Origin: JBBPZA01 sp963728925 | GTDB taxonomy: Bacteria; Actinomycetota; Thermoleophilia; Solirubrobacterales; Solirubrobacteraceae | Assembly: GCA_963728925.1 (NCBI GenBank) | Contig: CAVSMB010000024.1 | Location: forward strand, 58,421-122,420 | DNA: 64,000 nt | Direction of reading: 5' to 3' | Part shown: one piece after another, positions 1-8,479 of the stretch | Position numbering within the stretch: the first letter of the stretch is position 1 | Layout of the letters: each line of letters starts with the position of its first letter | The notes under the pieces: generated by a model | Databases searched by the model: none | What the model was told of the DNA's origin: nothing | Seen by the model: the letters and a program-made list of their open reading frames with translations, nothing else | Made by a program: the position numbers and the translations under genes

Positions 1-1
1 C

Positions 2-1238
2 CGCCGGCGGTTGCTGCGAGCCGGCGCGGTAGCGGCGCTGTTCGCAGTCGTCGGGCCGGGCGTCCTTGCCGGTCTTTCCGACGACGACCCGGCCGGAATC
101 ACCACGTACTCGATACTCGGCGCCAAGTTCGGCTATCGCCTGCTGTGGGTGCTCGCTCTGTCGACGATCGCGCTGATCGTCTACCACGAGCTGGGCGCGC
201 GCATGGGCGTGGTGACCAAGAAAGGCCTGCTCGCCCTGGTTCGCGACCAGTATGGGCCCCGCGGCGCGACCGTCGCGCTGACCGCGTTGGTGGTTGCGAA
301 CCTCGGGACGCTGTGCGCCGAGTTCGCCGGCGTCGCGGCCGGACTCGACCTGCTCGCCGGCGTCAATCGCTACGTCAGCGTTCCGTTGGCCGCGATCGGC
401 GTTTCCCTGCTGGTCCTGAGGGGATCTTTTCACCGCGTCGAGCACGTCCTGCTCGCGCTCAGCAGCGTCTTCGTCGCCTACATCGTCTCCGGCTTCCCCG
501 CCCATCCCGACTGGAGTGCCACCGCGCGAGGTCTGATCGTTCCCGGCATGCCGTTGACTCGCGACGCGGTGCTCGTCGCCGTCGCGGCCGTCGGGACGAC
601 GCTCGCCCCCTGGGGCCTTGCGTTCATCCAGTCCTACGCGGTCGACAAGCGGCTGACCGTCGACGATCTCCGCTACGAACGCATCGACGTCATCGTCGGC
701 GCCGTGCTGACCGGGGTCATCGGCCTGTTCATCGTCGTCGCCTGCGCCGCGACCCTCCACGTCAACGGGATCACGATCAACAACGCCAGCGACGCGGCCG
801 GGGCACTGACGCCACTTGCCGGGCACCTCGCGGCAACCCTGTTCGGCCTGGGCTTCCTCGGCGCAGCGTTGCTTGCGGCCTGCATCGCGCCCCTGTCGAC
901 CGCCTACTCGGTAGCCGAGGCGTTCCGACGACCATGTGACATCAACGACAGCTTCGCGAAAGCGCGCCTCTTCTACGCCTCATACGGGGGGATGGTGGCA
1001 AGCGCCGCTGCGATCGTGCTGATCCCCGGTGGGCCGCTGGTCTCGATCCTCTTTCTCTCGCAGGCGCTCAACGCCGTCCCTCCTGCTCCTGATCCTCCCC
1101 TTCATGCGCCACCTCGCCCAAGACCCGGCAGTGATGGGAGACCACGCGCTCGGGCTCGCCGGAAAGCTCACGACTGGGATCACGCTCGCCCTGATCGCCG
1201 CGTCGGTGACAGCGCTGGCCGTCCTGAGCGTCGCCTAG
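2..1238 (+). pseudogene. NRAMP-family divalent metal transporter, frameshifted near 1079; 5' end runs off the window
   Basis: This is a multi-pass NRAMP-related transporter for proton-coupled uptake of divalent metals across the plasma membrane. The frame is open from base 2, so the true start probably lies outside the window. Counting from the TTG at 11, TM1 carries DDDPAGI (residues 24-30) where classical NRAMPs have DPGN, and TM6 carries TTLAPW (196-201) where they have MPH. The lost methionine resembles the Nramp-related group that includes Mg2+ transporters. After LSQALNA the frame breaks at about 1079. The last two helices (LLLLILPF... to LAVLSVA) continue in the next frame and end at 1238, about 410 residues in all, which is normal length. 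One extra C in a short C run explains the break. It could be a real mutation or a base-calling error. Confidence 0.85.
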
Positions 1239-1786
1239 ACACACCAGCAACCAAGCCCAGGCTCAGCCCGTTGACCAACCTCACGCCGAATCGCGGCCGC
1301 CAAGGCTCAGCCATGAGCCGCGCGATAGGCCGATCCCGAGTCGCGGCGACGCGCGGCGCCGCCGGCCGATGCAGGCATCCACAGCGGCGGCCGCGTCTTC
1401 GTTTCAGGGTATTCGCGGACGTGTCGTCCAGGACTTCGATGTGAACTTCGCGGGTGCCCGCTTGTCGCCCGGAGCGGCAGCTTGACGAGCCTGGCGATGT
1501 CGATGGACTGCCTCTCAGGCTGCGACACTCCGCGCTCGCCGTACGTGCGCGTCCGGATGCCGACCAGCGCTCTGTCTGCGAGGCTTCGAGACGGCAATGC
1601 AGCCATCGCGCGCAGCCGCCGTGGATCTCCATGGGATTCCGGTTGGCGCGGGCGGTCACTTCGTCAGCTTCAACGGCCGGGTCTTCGAGGCCATCGAGGC
1701 CGCGCGCCAGCATCGGCAGCGATGCGGCCTCGATCACGTAGCGCTCGTCGTCGAGCTCCCCGGTGTGTTCCAGACCGGCCAGGGCG
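1239..1786. other. Degenerate stretch without an intact gene; one short coding-like fragment
   Basis: No complete gene is visible. On the plus strand about 1612-1780 reads DLHGIPVGAGGHFVSFNGR and onward as a coherent stretch of about 55 residues that runs without a stop into the Acg fragment. It looks like the N-terminal piece of an unidentified conserved protein joined to another gene by deletion. The minus strand has open frames over 1307-1821, but none gives a recognisable domain. Confidence 0.35.
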
Positions 1787-2270
1787 GCGCGTATGACGCT
1801 TGGCGTCAGTGGGATCGGCACCGCGGGCCGATCGCGCTGGTGGCCGCGGCAATCCTGACTGCGAACCGCACAACACGCAGGCCTGGGTCGTTCACGTCTC
1901 GCCGCAGCGGCTCGAGTTGTTCACCGACCGCGCGTGCAACACCGGTGCTGTCGACCCGTTCAACCGCGAAATGTATGTCGGTCTTGGCTGCGCGATCGAG
2001 AACCTGCTTCTGGCCGCTGAGCCAAATGGATACCAGGCGACCCTGCGGCTGCTGCCCGACCCCCGGTCGGCCGGTCCATGCGGCGACGATCGAGCTGTCA
2101 GCCGGGCCGGTGCGCAGGTCAGAGCTCTCCGCGCAGATACCGCATCGCCACACGACCGCGGGGCATACGCGTCTTGAGCTGTCCCGGTCAGCGACGTGCG
2201 GCGGATGTCCGCCTTGGCCAGGGATCTGCCGAACACGCGGATCTCCTGGTGCACGAGTGATGCCGATCGT
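1787..2270 (+). pseudogene. Acg-family FMN nitroreductase-like protein, 5' half, split by an IS21 element
   Basis: Read across frames, this encodes the N-terminal half of an Acg-family FMN-binding oxidoreductase. Family-typical pieces appear in order: YDAWRQWD...LVAAAILTAN, then PHNTQAWVVHV (the HNTQPW-like flavin motif), DPFNREMYVGLGCAIENLLL, ATIELSAGPV...IPHRHT, and ALARDLPNTRISW...SDADR. Frame changes are needed near 1862, 2065 and 2160, and there is no start codon or leader. The matching C-terminal half lies at 4424-4880 beyond the IS21 element. Together they make about 314 residues, close to the usual family length. The domain call rests on motif recognition by eye. Confidence 0.65.
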
Positions 2271-2342
2271 CGGCGGGGTGGGGGTGGGGGTGTGGGTGGA
2301 GCCGGTAGTGAGATCGAGAGCCAGGGGGAGGACGTGCTTGAC

Positions 2343-3503
2343 GTGGAGCGCTGGGCCGAGTTGCGCGGGAGCACTTCTCGTGGGGTCTGATCAAGGAGCT
2401 ATGCGCCGGACGGGGTTGGCGCGCAACACGATCCGGGTGGCGTTGCGGTCGGAGGCGCGCCGGTGTTCGTGTCCGAGCGGTCGTCGTAGCTTGATCCGTT
2501 CAAGGAGGAGATCTGCGAGCTGTTGCGCGGCGACGCGAGGATGTCGGGCGTCCGGGTGCGTGAGCTGATCGAGCCGCTCGGTTTCGATGGCGGCAAGTCG
2601 ATCTCGAGACTACTTGCGCGAGGTGCGGCCGTTGTTCAAGAAGGCGCGCACGCATCAACGCACGGTCTATCGGCCTGGGGAGATCTGCCAGTGGGATCTG
2701 TGGGAGCCGTTGCGCCGGTCCCGGTCGGCCACGGCCAGACTCGCCGCGCGTGGGTCGTGATCTGCTGTCTGGGCTACTCGCGCGCGGGCGCGGGCGCGTT
2801 GATCTCAGCAAGGAAGCGCCGGACGTGCTGTGGGGGATGGGCCGCTGCCTGTGGTCGCTGGGCGCGTGCCGCAGCTGATGGTGTGGGATCGCGAGGGCTG
2901 TCTGCACGCTGGCGGCGGTCGCCCGACCGATGTCTATGCCGGGTTCTGCGGCGACTGCCGGTCGACTGGTACTTCTGCGAGCCGGGCACGCGCCGGCGAA
3001 GGGCTGCGTCGAGCGGCTGCAGGGCTACTCGGAGACGAACTTCGAGCCGGGCCGGCTTCGCGAACAGCTCGACTTCCAGCTGCAGCTCGACGCGTGGTTT
3101 GAGAAGGCGAACGGCCGCATGCACAAGACGCTGCGCGCCCACCGATCGAGCGGCTGATCGAGGAGCGCGAGGTGATGCGGGCGCTCCCGGAGCGCGAGCC
3201 GACGTCGACCGCCGCTGGGTGACCGGGTGCCGCCCGATCCGCATCTGCGGTTCGACACGAACGACTACTCGCTCGACCCCAACTTGGTCGGGCGTAGGGT
3301 CGAGGTCCGCGCCAGCAGCGCGAGATCGTCGCGGTCGCGCTGGACACCGGGGAGCTCGCGTGCCGCCATGAGCGGTGCTTTGCGAAGAACCGCACGATCA
3401 CCGCGCTCGAGCACGCCCGCGCGCTCAGGCAGCGCCGCCGCGAGCCCGAGCGTGATCTGGTCGTCGAGCAGCGTGCGCTCGCCGTATATGACGGGCTGAT
3501 CGC
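2343..3503 (+). pseudogene. istA: istA transposase (IS21 family), multiply frameshifted
   Basis: The pieces of an IstA DDE transposase can be followed through changing frames: VERWAELR and RRTGLARNTIRVALRSE (the N-terminal helix-turn-helix), VRELIEPLGFDGGKSI, LREVRPLFKKARTHQRTVYRP, GEICQWDLWEPL (first catalytic Asp region), VPQLMVWDREGCL (second Asp region), and ERLQGYSETNFEPGR with LDAWFEKANGRMHKTLR downstream. At least five frame changes are required. The product would recognise IS ends and join them to target DNA, but no functional protein can be made from this sequence. Confidence 0.75.
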
Positions 3504-4262
3504 ATGAGCACCAGCTCGGAGCTGACGCATCTGTTCCGCGCGTTGAAGGCGCCCGCCGCCGCGCGGGCGCTCCCCAAGCTCGCCGAACGCGCCGCACGGA
3601 GGAGTGGAGCTACGAACGGTTCGCCAAGCGCTGCTCTCGACCGAGCAGTCCTCGCGGGAGGCGCACGGCGGCGAGGCCCGCATCCGCGCCGCGCGATTCC
3701 CGGCGCGCAAGACGCTGGAGGAGTTCGACTTCACCTTCCAGCGCTCGGTCAAGAAGCAGGTGATCGAGCATCTCGGGCAGCTCGACTTCCTGCACGAGCG
3801 CTCCAACATCGTGGCGTTGGGCCCGCCCGGGACCGGGAAGACACACCTGGCTGTGGCGCTCGCGATCCGCGCCTGCCTCGCTGGCCAGCGCGTGATCTCC
3901 GCACCGCGACCGAATGGGTCGCGCTGCTCGCCGACGCGCAGCGCCAGGGACGCCTCGACGACGAGCTCAGGCGCCTCGAGCGCTACCCGCTGCTCGTCTG
4001 CGACGAGGTTGCTACATCCCGTTCGACCCCCAGGCCGCCAACCTGATGTTCATGCTCGTCAGCCGCCGCTACGAACGCGCGAGCCTGATCGTCACGAGCA
4101 ACAAGCCGTTCAGCGTCTGGGGCGGATTTCGGCGACGACGCACCGCCGCGGCGATGATCGACTGGCTCGTCCACCACGCCGAGATCCTGCTCAAAGGCGA
4201 TTACTACCGCCTCAAAGACTACGACATTGGCGCCCGCCCGGCCCCCAAAAGCCTCGAACGGT
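3504..4262 (+). pseudogene. istB: istB helper ATPase (IS21 family), frameshifted
   Basis: This is the AAA+ helper that assists IstA in target selection. The reading runs SELTHLFRALKAPAAARAL, then in the next frame EARIRAARFPARKTLEEFDF, Walker A GPPGTGKTHLAVAL, then RTATEWVALLADAQRQGR, LERYPLLVCDEV (Walker B), FDPQAANLMFMLVSRRYE and SLIVTSNKPFSVWG, ending AAMIDWLVHHAEIL...YYRLKDYDIG. Frame changes near 3600, 3900, 4010 and 4130 break it. The start codon at 3504 follows the istA remnant directly, as usual for the family. Confidence 0.8.
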
Positions 4263-4423
4263 TGACCGATCTGCTTCGGCACCTGCGGAGGGCCAGAACG
4301 CTCAGAACGCGCAGGCCCCGACCACAAAGGCGCGAAAACAGCAAGAACACGGGACCCCGATCACGCACGAGAGCGGCTCGCTCGCTCGGCAAGCGCATTC
4401 GCTGAGAGCGCCGAGAAAATAGC

Positions 4424-4880
4424 ATCGGTGATCTGATGATCGGGGCCGCTCAAGCGTTGACACGCGACCGCCAGCAATCGCTTGCTGAACAACCGTTGGT
4501 TTCGCCATGACTGGGACGCGATTCAGCGCCTGAAGGACGGGCTGACGATCGACGCGCAAGGCCTGCCCATGCTGACGACCGCGATCGCGAAGCTGCTGCC
4601 GGCGACCTCACGCACGTACAACGACGACTTCTGGGTCAAGCGCACGCGCGACCCGCAGACCAAGACAGCCGCTGCCTGTGGAATCGTCGCCGTCCCGGAC
4701 CCCAGCGATGACGTGCACCGCCTCAACGGCGGGCGGTTGCTCGAGCGCATCCAGCTGTGGACGGCTGCGCAACGCGACTACGCCGCCCTGTTCGACGACT
4801 TCACCCCGCGGTCCGCGTCGATCCTGAGCGTGAGATTCGAGCCGCCCGCCAAGCGGCGCACCGGCCGCCGAGCTACATGA
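4424..4880 (+). pseudogene. Acg-family FMN nitroreductase-like protein, 3' half
   Basis: This is the continuation of the gene that starts at 1787. It reads IGDLMIGAAQALTRDRQQSL in one frame, then from 4482 LLNNRWFRHDWDAIQRLKDG, LTIDAQGLPMLTTAIAKLLP, VAVPDPSDDVHRLNGGRLLE and RIQLWTAAQ, which match the order of blocks in the second flavin-binding half of Acg-family proteins. The final 30 residues diverge from the expected QHMNQ-type ending. A frame change occurs near 4480. The TTG at 4482 gives a 132-codon open frame, but it has no ribosome site and is best read as a remnant. Confidence 0.6.
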
Positions 4881-4995
4881 TCGGTACCCAGCCGAGCGCC
4901 TGGGCGGGTTCGGCGAGTACCCAGTGGGTACCACGTAGCTCTCTGACTCCCTCGGGCGCCGCTCGGATCGCTTCGCAATCTCGCTCTCCGGGCCA

Positions 4996-5037
4996 AGCCG
5001 ACGCCCGGACTCGAACCGGGGACCCCTTCATTACGAG
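4996..5037 (-). repeat. Left attachment repeat (42-bp copy of the tRNA-Thr 3' half)
   Basis: Identical over 42 bases to 13187-13228. It covers the discriminator base, 3' acceptor strand, T arm, variable region, 3' anticodon stem and anticodon loop. It lacks the 5' half, so it cannot be a working tRNA. Identity stops exactly at the loop (base 5038 against 13229), which marks the strand-exchange limit. Confidence 0.9.
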
Positions 5038-5155
5038 AAAGAACTGGGGGTCTGCGGGGGTCGTGCGGTGAGGGCGGAAATCCCTGCACAGGAGCTGTTT
5101 CTTACGGTTTCTTGATCCGAACGGCGTTTTCGTTGGGACGCGTCCAGACCGCGTA

Positions 5156-5186
5156 CGCCAACAAAATGTTGGCGGAAATGTTGGCG
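5156..5186. repeat. Left arm-type repeat, candidate integrase-binding site
   Basis: It contains CGCCAACA (5156-5163) as an inverted half, then TGTTGGCG at 5167-5174 and again at 5179-5186. The same three-part arrangement with the same spacing recurs at 13093-13123. Each lies inside one island end, so in a circular form they would flank the attP core like P and P' arms. The binding role is inferred. Confidence 0.55.
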
Positions 5187-5260
5187 GATCGACGCCAGAC
5201 GAGTCCGGTGCTCCAACGTCGGCGGCGTCGAACGTCCGGCGTGTCGATCAGCCTTGAGGC

Positions 5261-5575
5261 GTGACGGAAGACGATCGTCCGATCGCCGAGGTCAGCGATC
5301 CCGACGGACACGCTGTGGTCCTGCTCGAGCGGATCTGGACGCTCAAGATCATCCGCGACCACCCCGAGCTTCGTGACCACCTCGAGCACGTCCTCGACAC
5401 AGTCAGCACGCCCGATCACGCGGAGCCAGACCCGCGCGCCGGCCGGCGACGCTGCTACCGCCGCCGCGTCGGCCCCAGCCGCTGGCTATTGGTGGTCGTA
5501 AGCTTCGAGCAGGAGCCGGGGCGGATCGTCACCGCGCTGGCGACTCGAAAGGACCCCAAGCGATGGAAGCCGTGA
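5261..5575 (+). CDS. Small RelE-fold-like (PBECR/DUF4258-type) putative toxin
   Basis: A 104-residue protein with the pattern of phage-derived RelE-fold nucleases: LLERIWTLKIIRDHPELRDH, a helix to VLDTVSTPDHAEPDPRA, then RCYRRRVGPSRWLLVVVSF and a closing GRIVTALATRKDPKRW strand. Proteins of this type are thought to cleave RNA as toxins. It overlaps the next gene, a DUF2283 protein, by 13 bases, so the two are probably translated together as a toxin/antitoxin pair. The start is a GTG with a weak upstream purine run. Family membership is judged by eye, and catalytic residues are not assigned. Confidence 0.6.
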   Translation: MTEDDRPIAEVSDPDGHAVVLLERIWTLKIIRDHPELRDHLEHVLDTVSTPDHAEPDPRAGRRRCYRRRVGPSRWLLVVVSFEQEPGRIVTALATRKDPKRWKP

Positions 5576-5850
5576 ACGTGCACATCGGGCCGCTGGTCTT
5601 CGATCACGCCGATTACGACCCCGACGGGGACGTGCTCTACCTGCACGTCGGCACTCCCAGCGAGGCCGAAGGCGAGGAGACCCCAGAAGGCCATGTGCTT
5701 CGCTTCGAGCCGGGCACGCAGCGCATCGTTGGGCTCACCGTGCTCAACGCCCGCTGGCTCCTCGACCGCGACGGACGGCTGATCGTGACCGTTCCTGAAA
5801 CGGTCGAAGCCAGCGCAGACGAGCTCGCCCCAGCGCTGAGCGCGGCCTGA
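5563..5850 (+). CDS. DUF2283 protein, putative antitoxin
   Basis: A 95-residue protein in which DYDPDGDVLYLHVGTPSEAE (near residues 17-36) is the hallmark of DUF2283, followed by VLRFEPGTQRIVGLTVLNAR. DUF2283 proteins are commonly found beside small RelE-like or DUF4258-like proteins and are proposed to neutralise them. The ATG at 5563 sits inside the end of the toxin gene, with AAAGGA about ten bases upstream, which suggests translational coupling. Residues after 85 are Ala/Glu-rich and probably disordered. The pair is the first cargo at the left end of the island, where addiction modules often sit. Confidence 0.65.
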   Translation: MEAVNVHIGPLVFDHADYDPDGDVLYLHVGTPSEAEGEETPEGHVLRFEPGTQRIVGLTVLNARWLLDRDGRLIVTVPETVEASADELAPALSAA

Positions 5851-6044
5851 ATCTGGTCCAGCTTTCGGGCCGCTCGCGCACGCGGATAGCTCCCGTGGCG
5901 AGCAGCGTCAACGCAATCGCTTCAGTCGCCGGCCACAGCCTCCTCGTCGCGCGGCGAAAGTCGCGGTTGGCGTTCGCTCGCGGCTCAGGGGGGCGACGCC
6001 GGCCCGCGTGAGACGCAGCGGTTGGCGCCGTCGCGAAGGGCACA

Positions 6045-8432
6045 ATGCCGCCCGTGCGTGGTGCAAGCCTCGAGTCCACGGTCGCGATCGCGGAAGCGCA
6101 GGTCGCCGATCTCGCGGCGCGACACGCGGCGGCGGTCGCGCACCTGGATGAGCTGCGCGCGGAGTTGCGCCCGGGTGAGCGGCGTGATCCAGAGACCCAG
6201 TCGCCGTCTGCGGGGTGGTCGGCGGCGCGCAGGGTCGGGCTGTTCCGCTCGCTGTTTCACGGGCGCGAGGATGTCTTTGCCGTGCGCTGGGAGAACCAGC
6301 GCAAGGGGCGAGCGGGGTATGCGCCGCGGTGTGCGAACGAGTGGCGGGCGGGCGTGTGCGAGAAGCCGCGCGTGCGCTGTGGCGCGTGTCCAAACCAGGC
6401 GTTCGTGCGCGTCGGTGACTCGGAGCTCCTCGATCACCTGCGGGGCCGGACGGTGCTGGGCATCTATCCGCTGCTAGCTGACGACACGTGCTGGTTGTTG
6501 GCGATCGATCTCGATGGCGATTCCTGGCCGGCCGACGTCGCCGCGTTGCGCGCAGCGTGCGAGGAGCTCGACCTCGCCCCGGCAGTGGAGCGGTCGCGGT
6601 CGGGCGACGGGGCGCACGTGTGGTTGTTCTTCTCGCAGCCGGTGCCTGCGGTGGATGCGCGTGCGCTCGGGACGCTGCTGCTGACGAGCGCGATGGCGCG
6701 GTCGCCGACGCTGACGATGGATTCCTACGACCGGCTGTTCCCCAGTCAGGACACGCTGCCGGCGGGCGGCTTTGGCAACCTGATCGCGTTGCCGCTCCAG
6801 TTCGCAGCGCGCGAGCACGGCAACACCGTGTTCCTCGATGAGCATCTCGAGCCGTATCGGGACCAGTGGGCATTTCTGGCGTCCGTGCCGCGAATCGGAA
6901 GTGAGCGCCTGCAGCGTGTCCTGGCGGGCGCTGGCCGAGCCGGCGAGGTGCTCGGCGTCGCCGAGCAGGACCCGTCCGCGCGGCGGCCGTGGCGCTCGGC
7001 GCGCCCCTTGTGCGAGCGGCTCGCCGGAAGCGATCTGCCGCAGAGCGTCCACGCGACGCTGGCGCAGCGGCTGTACGTCGAGCGCGACGGAATGCCTCCC
7101 GCCCTGCTCGATGCCGTGCGCCGCCTGGCGGCATTCGCGAACCCGCTGTTCGGCGAGCGTCAGGCGATGCGCCTGTCGACGGGATTGACGCCCCGCGTGA
7201 TCGCCTGCTTCGAGGATCTCCCTCAGCACGTCGCGCTGCCGCGTGGCTGCGTGCAGTCGCTGCGCGCGCTGCTCGGCGAGCTCGGCGCCTCGCTCGAGCT
7301 CGCCGATGAACGATCAGCGGGCGCGCCGATCGAGGCTGTCTTCACGGGCACGCTGACCGATGCGCAGGAGCGGGCTGTGGCGGACGTGCGCAGTCACGAC
7401 AGCGGAGTGCTGTGCGGGTCGCCGGGGGCCGGCAAGACAGTCATCGCAGCCCGATTGATCGCCGCGCGCGGGCGCTCGACGCTCGTGTTGGTGCACCGCA
7501 AGCCGCTTGTCGAGCAGTGGCTTGCCCGGCTGCGCGAGTTCCTTGACGTGGACGGCAGTGCGATCGGGACGATCGGCGGTGGGCGCCGCAACCCGTCCGG
7601 CGTGATCGACGTCGCGATGGTGCAGAGCCTCGCGCGCTCGACGCTCGACCCTGCGGCGCTGGGCGGCTACGGCCACGTCGTCGTCGACGAGTGCCACCAC
7701 GTGCCTGCGGTGTCGGTCGAGGGCGTGCTCGCGAGCTGCCCGGCGCGCTACGTGACGGGACTGACCGCGACGCCCTATCGCCGCGACGGCCATCAGCCGA
7801 TCATCGCGATGCAGTGTGGCCCGCTCCAGCACACGATCGACGGCCAGCGCGATGAGCGGCTGGAGCTGCGCGTCATCCGTCGCGAGACATCGTTTGATCC
7901 GGCCGTCCTGCCAACCGAGCCCGGCATCCAGGAGATCTACTCGGCGCTCGCGACCGACCCCGAGCGCATCGAGCTGGTCGCCCGCGATGTGCGCGAGCTG
8001 GTCGACGAGGGGCGCGCGCCGCTCGTGCTGACCGAGCGACGCGAGCACCTGGATCGGCTCGCGCAACGGCTGCGACGCTGCGCGCCGGCGCTCGTCGAGC
8101 TGCACGGCGATGTGACGCCCCGCCGGCGTCGCGACGCGCTCGCGCGCCTGGCTGAGTTGCCGCCCGGCGCGCCGCGCGTCGTGCTCGCGACCGGACGCTT
8201 CATCGGCGAGGGCTTTGATGACCCGCGGCTCGACACGCTGCTGCTGACGATGCCGATCGCGTGGAAGGGCACGGTCGTCCAGTACGCCGGACGGCTGCAT
8301 CGCCCGCACCCGGGCAAGCGCGAGGCGCGGATCTACGACTACGTCGACGCCGACGTCCCCGTGCTGCGCCGCATGTTCGCCAAGCGCGCCAAGGCCTACC
8401 GGACGATGGCGTACACGATCGCCGACCACTGA
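6045..8432 (+). CDS. TOTE-type archaeo-eukaryotic primase fused to SF2 helicase
   Basis: This 795-residue protein joins a primase to a helicase. An N-terminal coiled coil (about 10-45) leads to a Cys cluster C97-C105-C112-C115, probably zinc-binding. The AEP core follows, with the metal-binding pair in DLDGD (D155, D157), the nucleotide-site His in GDGAHVW (H191) and MDSYDRLFPSQD as the third acidic region. The helicase half has Walker A GSPGAGKT (458-465), DECHH (548-552), TGLTATPYR (571-579) and arginine-finger motif YAGRLHRPH near 750. Such fusions belong to TOTE conflict systems, predicted to counter invading DNA or transposons. The gene is intact amid broken neighbours and is followed after 47 bases by a SEC-C gene, probably in one operon. 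The biological target is unknown. Confidence 0.85.
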   Translation: MPPVRGASLESTVAIAEAQVADLAARHAAAVAHLDELRAELRPGERRDPETQSPSAGWSAARRVGLFRSLFHGREDVFAVRWENQRKGRAGYAPRCANEWRAGVCEKPRVRCGACPNQAFVRVGDSELLDHLRGRTVLGIYPLLADDTCWLLAIDLDGDSWPADVAALRAACEELDLAPAVERSRSGDGAHVWLFFSQPVPAVDARALGTLLLTSAMARSPTLTMDSYDRLFPSQDTLPAGGFGNLIALPLQFAAREHGNTVFLDEHLEPYRDQWAFLASVPRIGSERLQRVLAGAGRAGEVLGVAEQDPSARRPWRSARPLCERLAGSDLPQSVHATLAQRLYVERDGMPPALLDAVRRLAAFANPLFGERQAMRLSTGLTPRVIACFEDLPQHVALPRGCVQSLRALLGELGASLELADERSAGAPIEAVFTGTLTDAQERAVADVRSHDSGVLCGSPGAGKTVIAARLIAARGRSTLVLVHRKPLVEQWLARLREFLDVDGSAIGTIGGGRRNPSGVIDVAMVQSLARSTLDPAALGGYGHVVVDECHHVPAVSVEGVLASCPARYVTGLTATPYRRDGHQPIIAMQCGPLQHTIDGQRDERLELRVIRRETSFDPAVLPTEPGIQEIYSALATDPERIELVARDVRELVDEGRAPLVLTERREHLDRLAQRLRRCAPALVELHGDVTPRRRRDALARLAELPPGAPRVVLATGRFIGEGFDDPRLDTLLLTMPIAWKGTVVQYAGRLHRPHPGKREARIYDYVDADVPVLRRMFAKRAKAYRTMAYTIADH

Positions 8433-8479
8433 ACCCATCCCGCCGCGTTTCGTCCGGGGCCGTGATTAGCGTTGCGGTC

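Larger units (their letters stand above)
2271..4423 (+). mobile_element. Decayed IS21-family insertion sequence (istA-istB)
   Basis: The remains of istA and istB lie in the order and strand typical of IS21. They sit between two halves of one Acg-family gene, which fixes the insertion point. The four bases ATCG flank the proposed element on both sides (2267-2270 and 4424-4427) and are a candidate target-site duplication. The resulting length of about 2.15 kb fits the family. I could not identify convincing terminal inverted repeats, so the exact ends are tentative. Both genes carry several frameshifts, so the element is very unlikely to move by itself. Confidence 0.7.

Noticed and set aside
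5038..5260. Integrase remnant at the left island end
   Set aside because: I looked for tyrosine-recombinase motifs in all frames here and near 13.1 kb and found none that could be supported.
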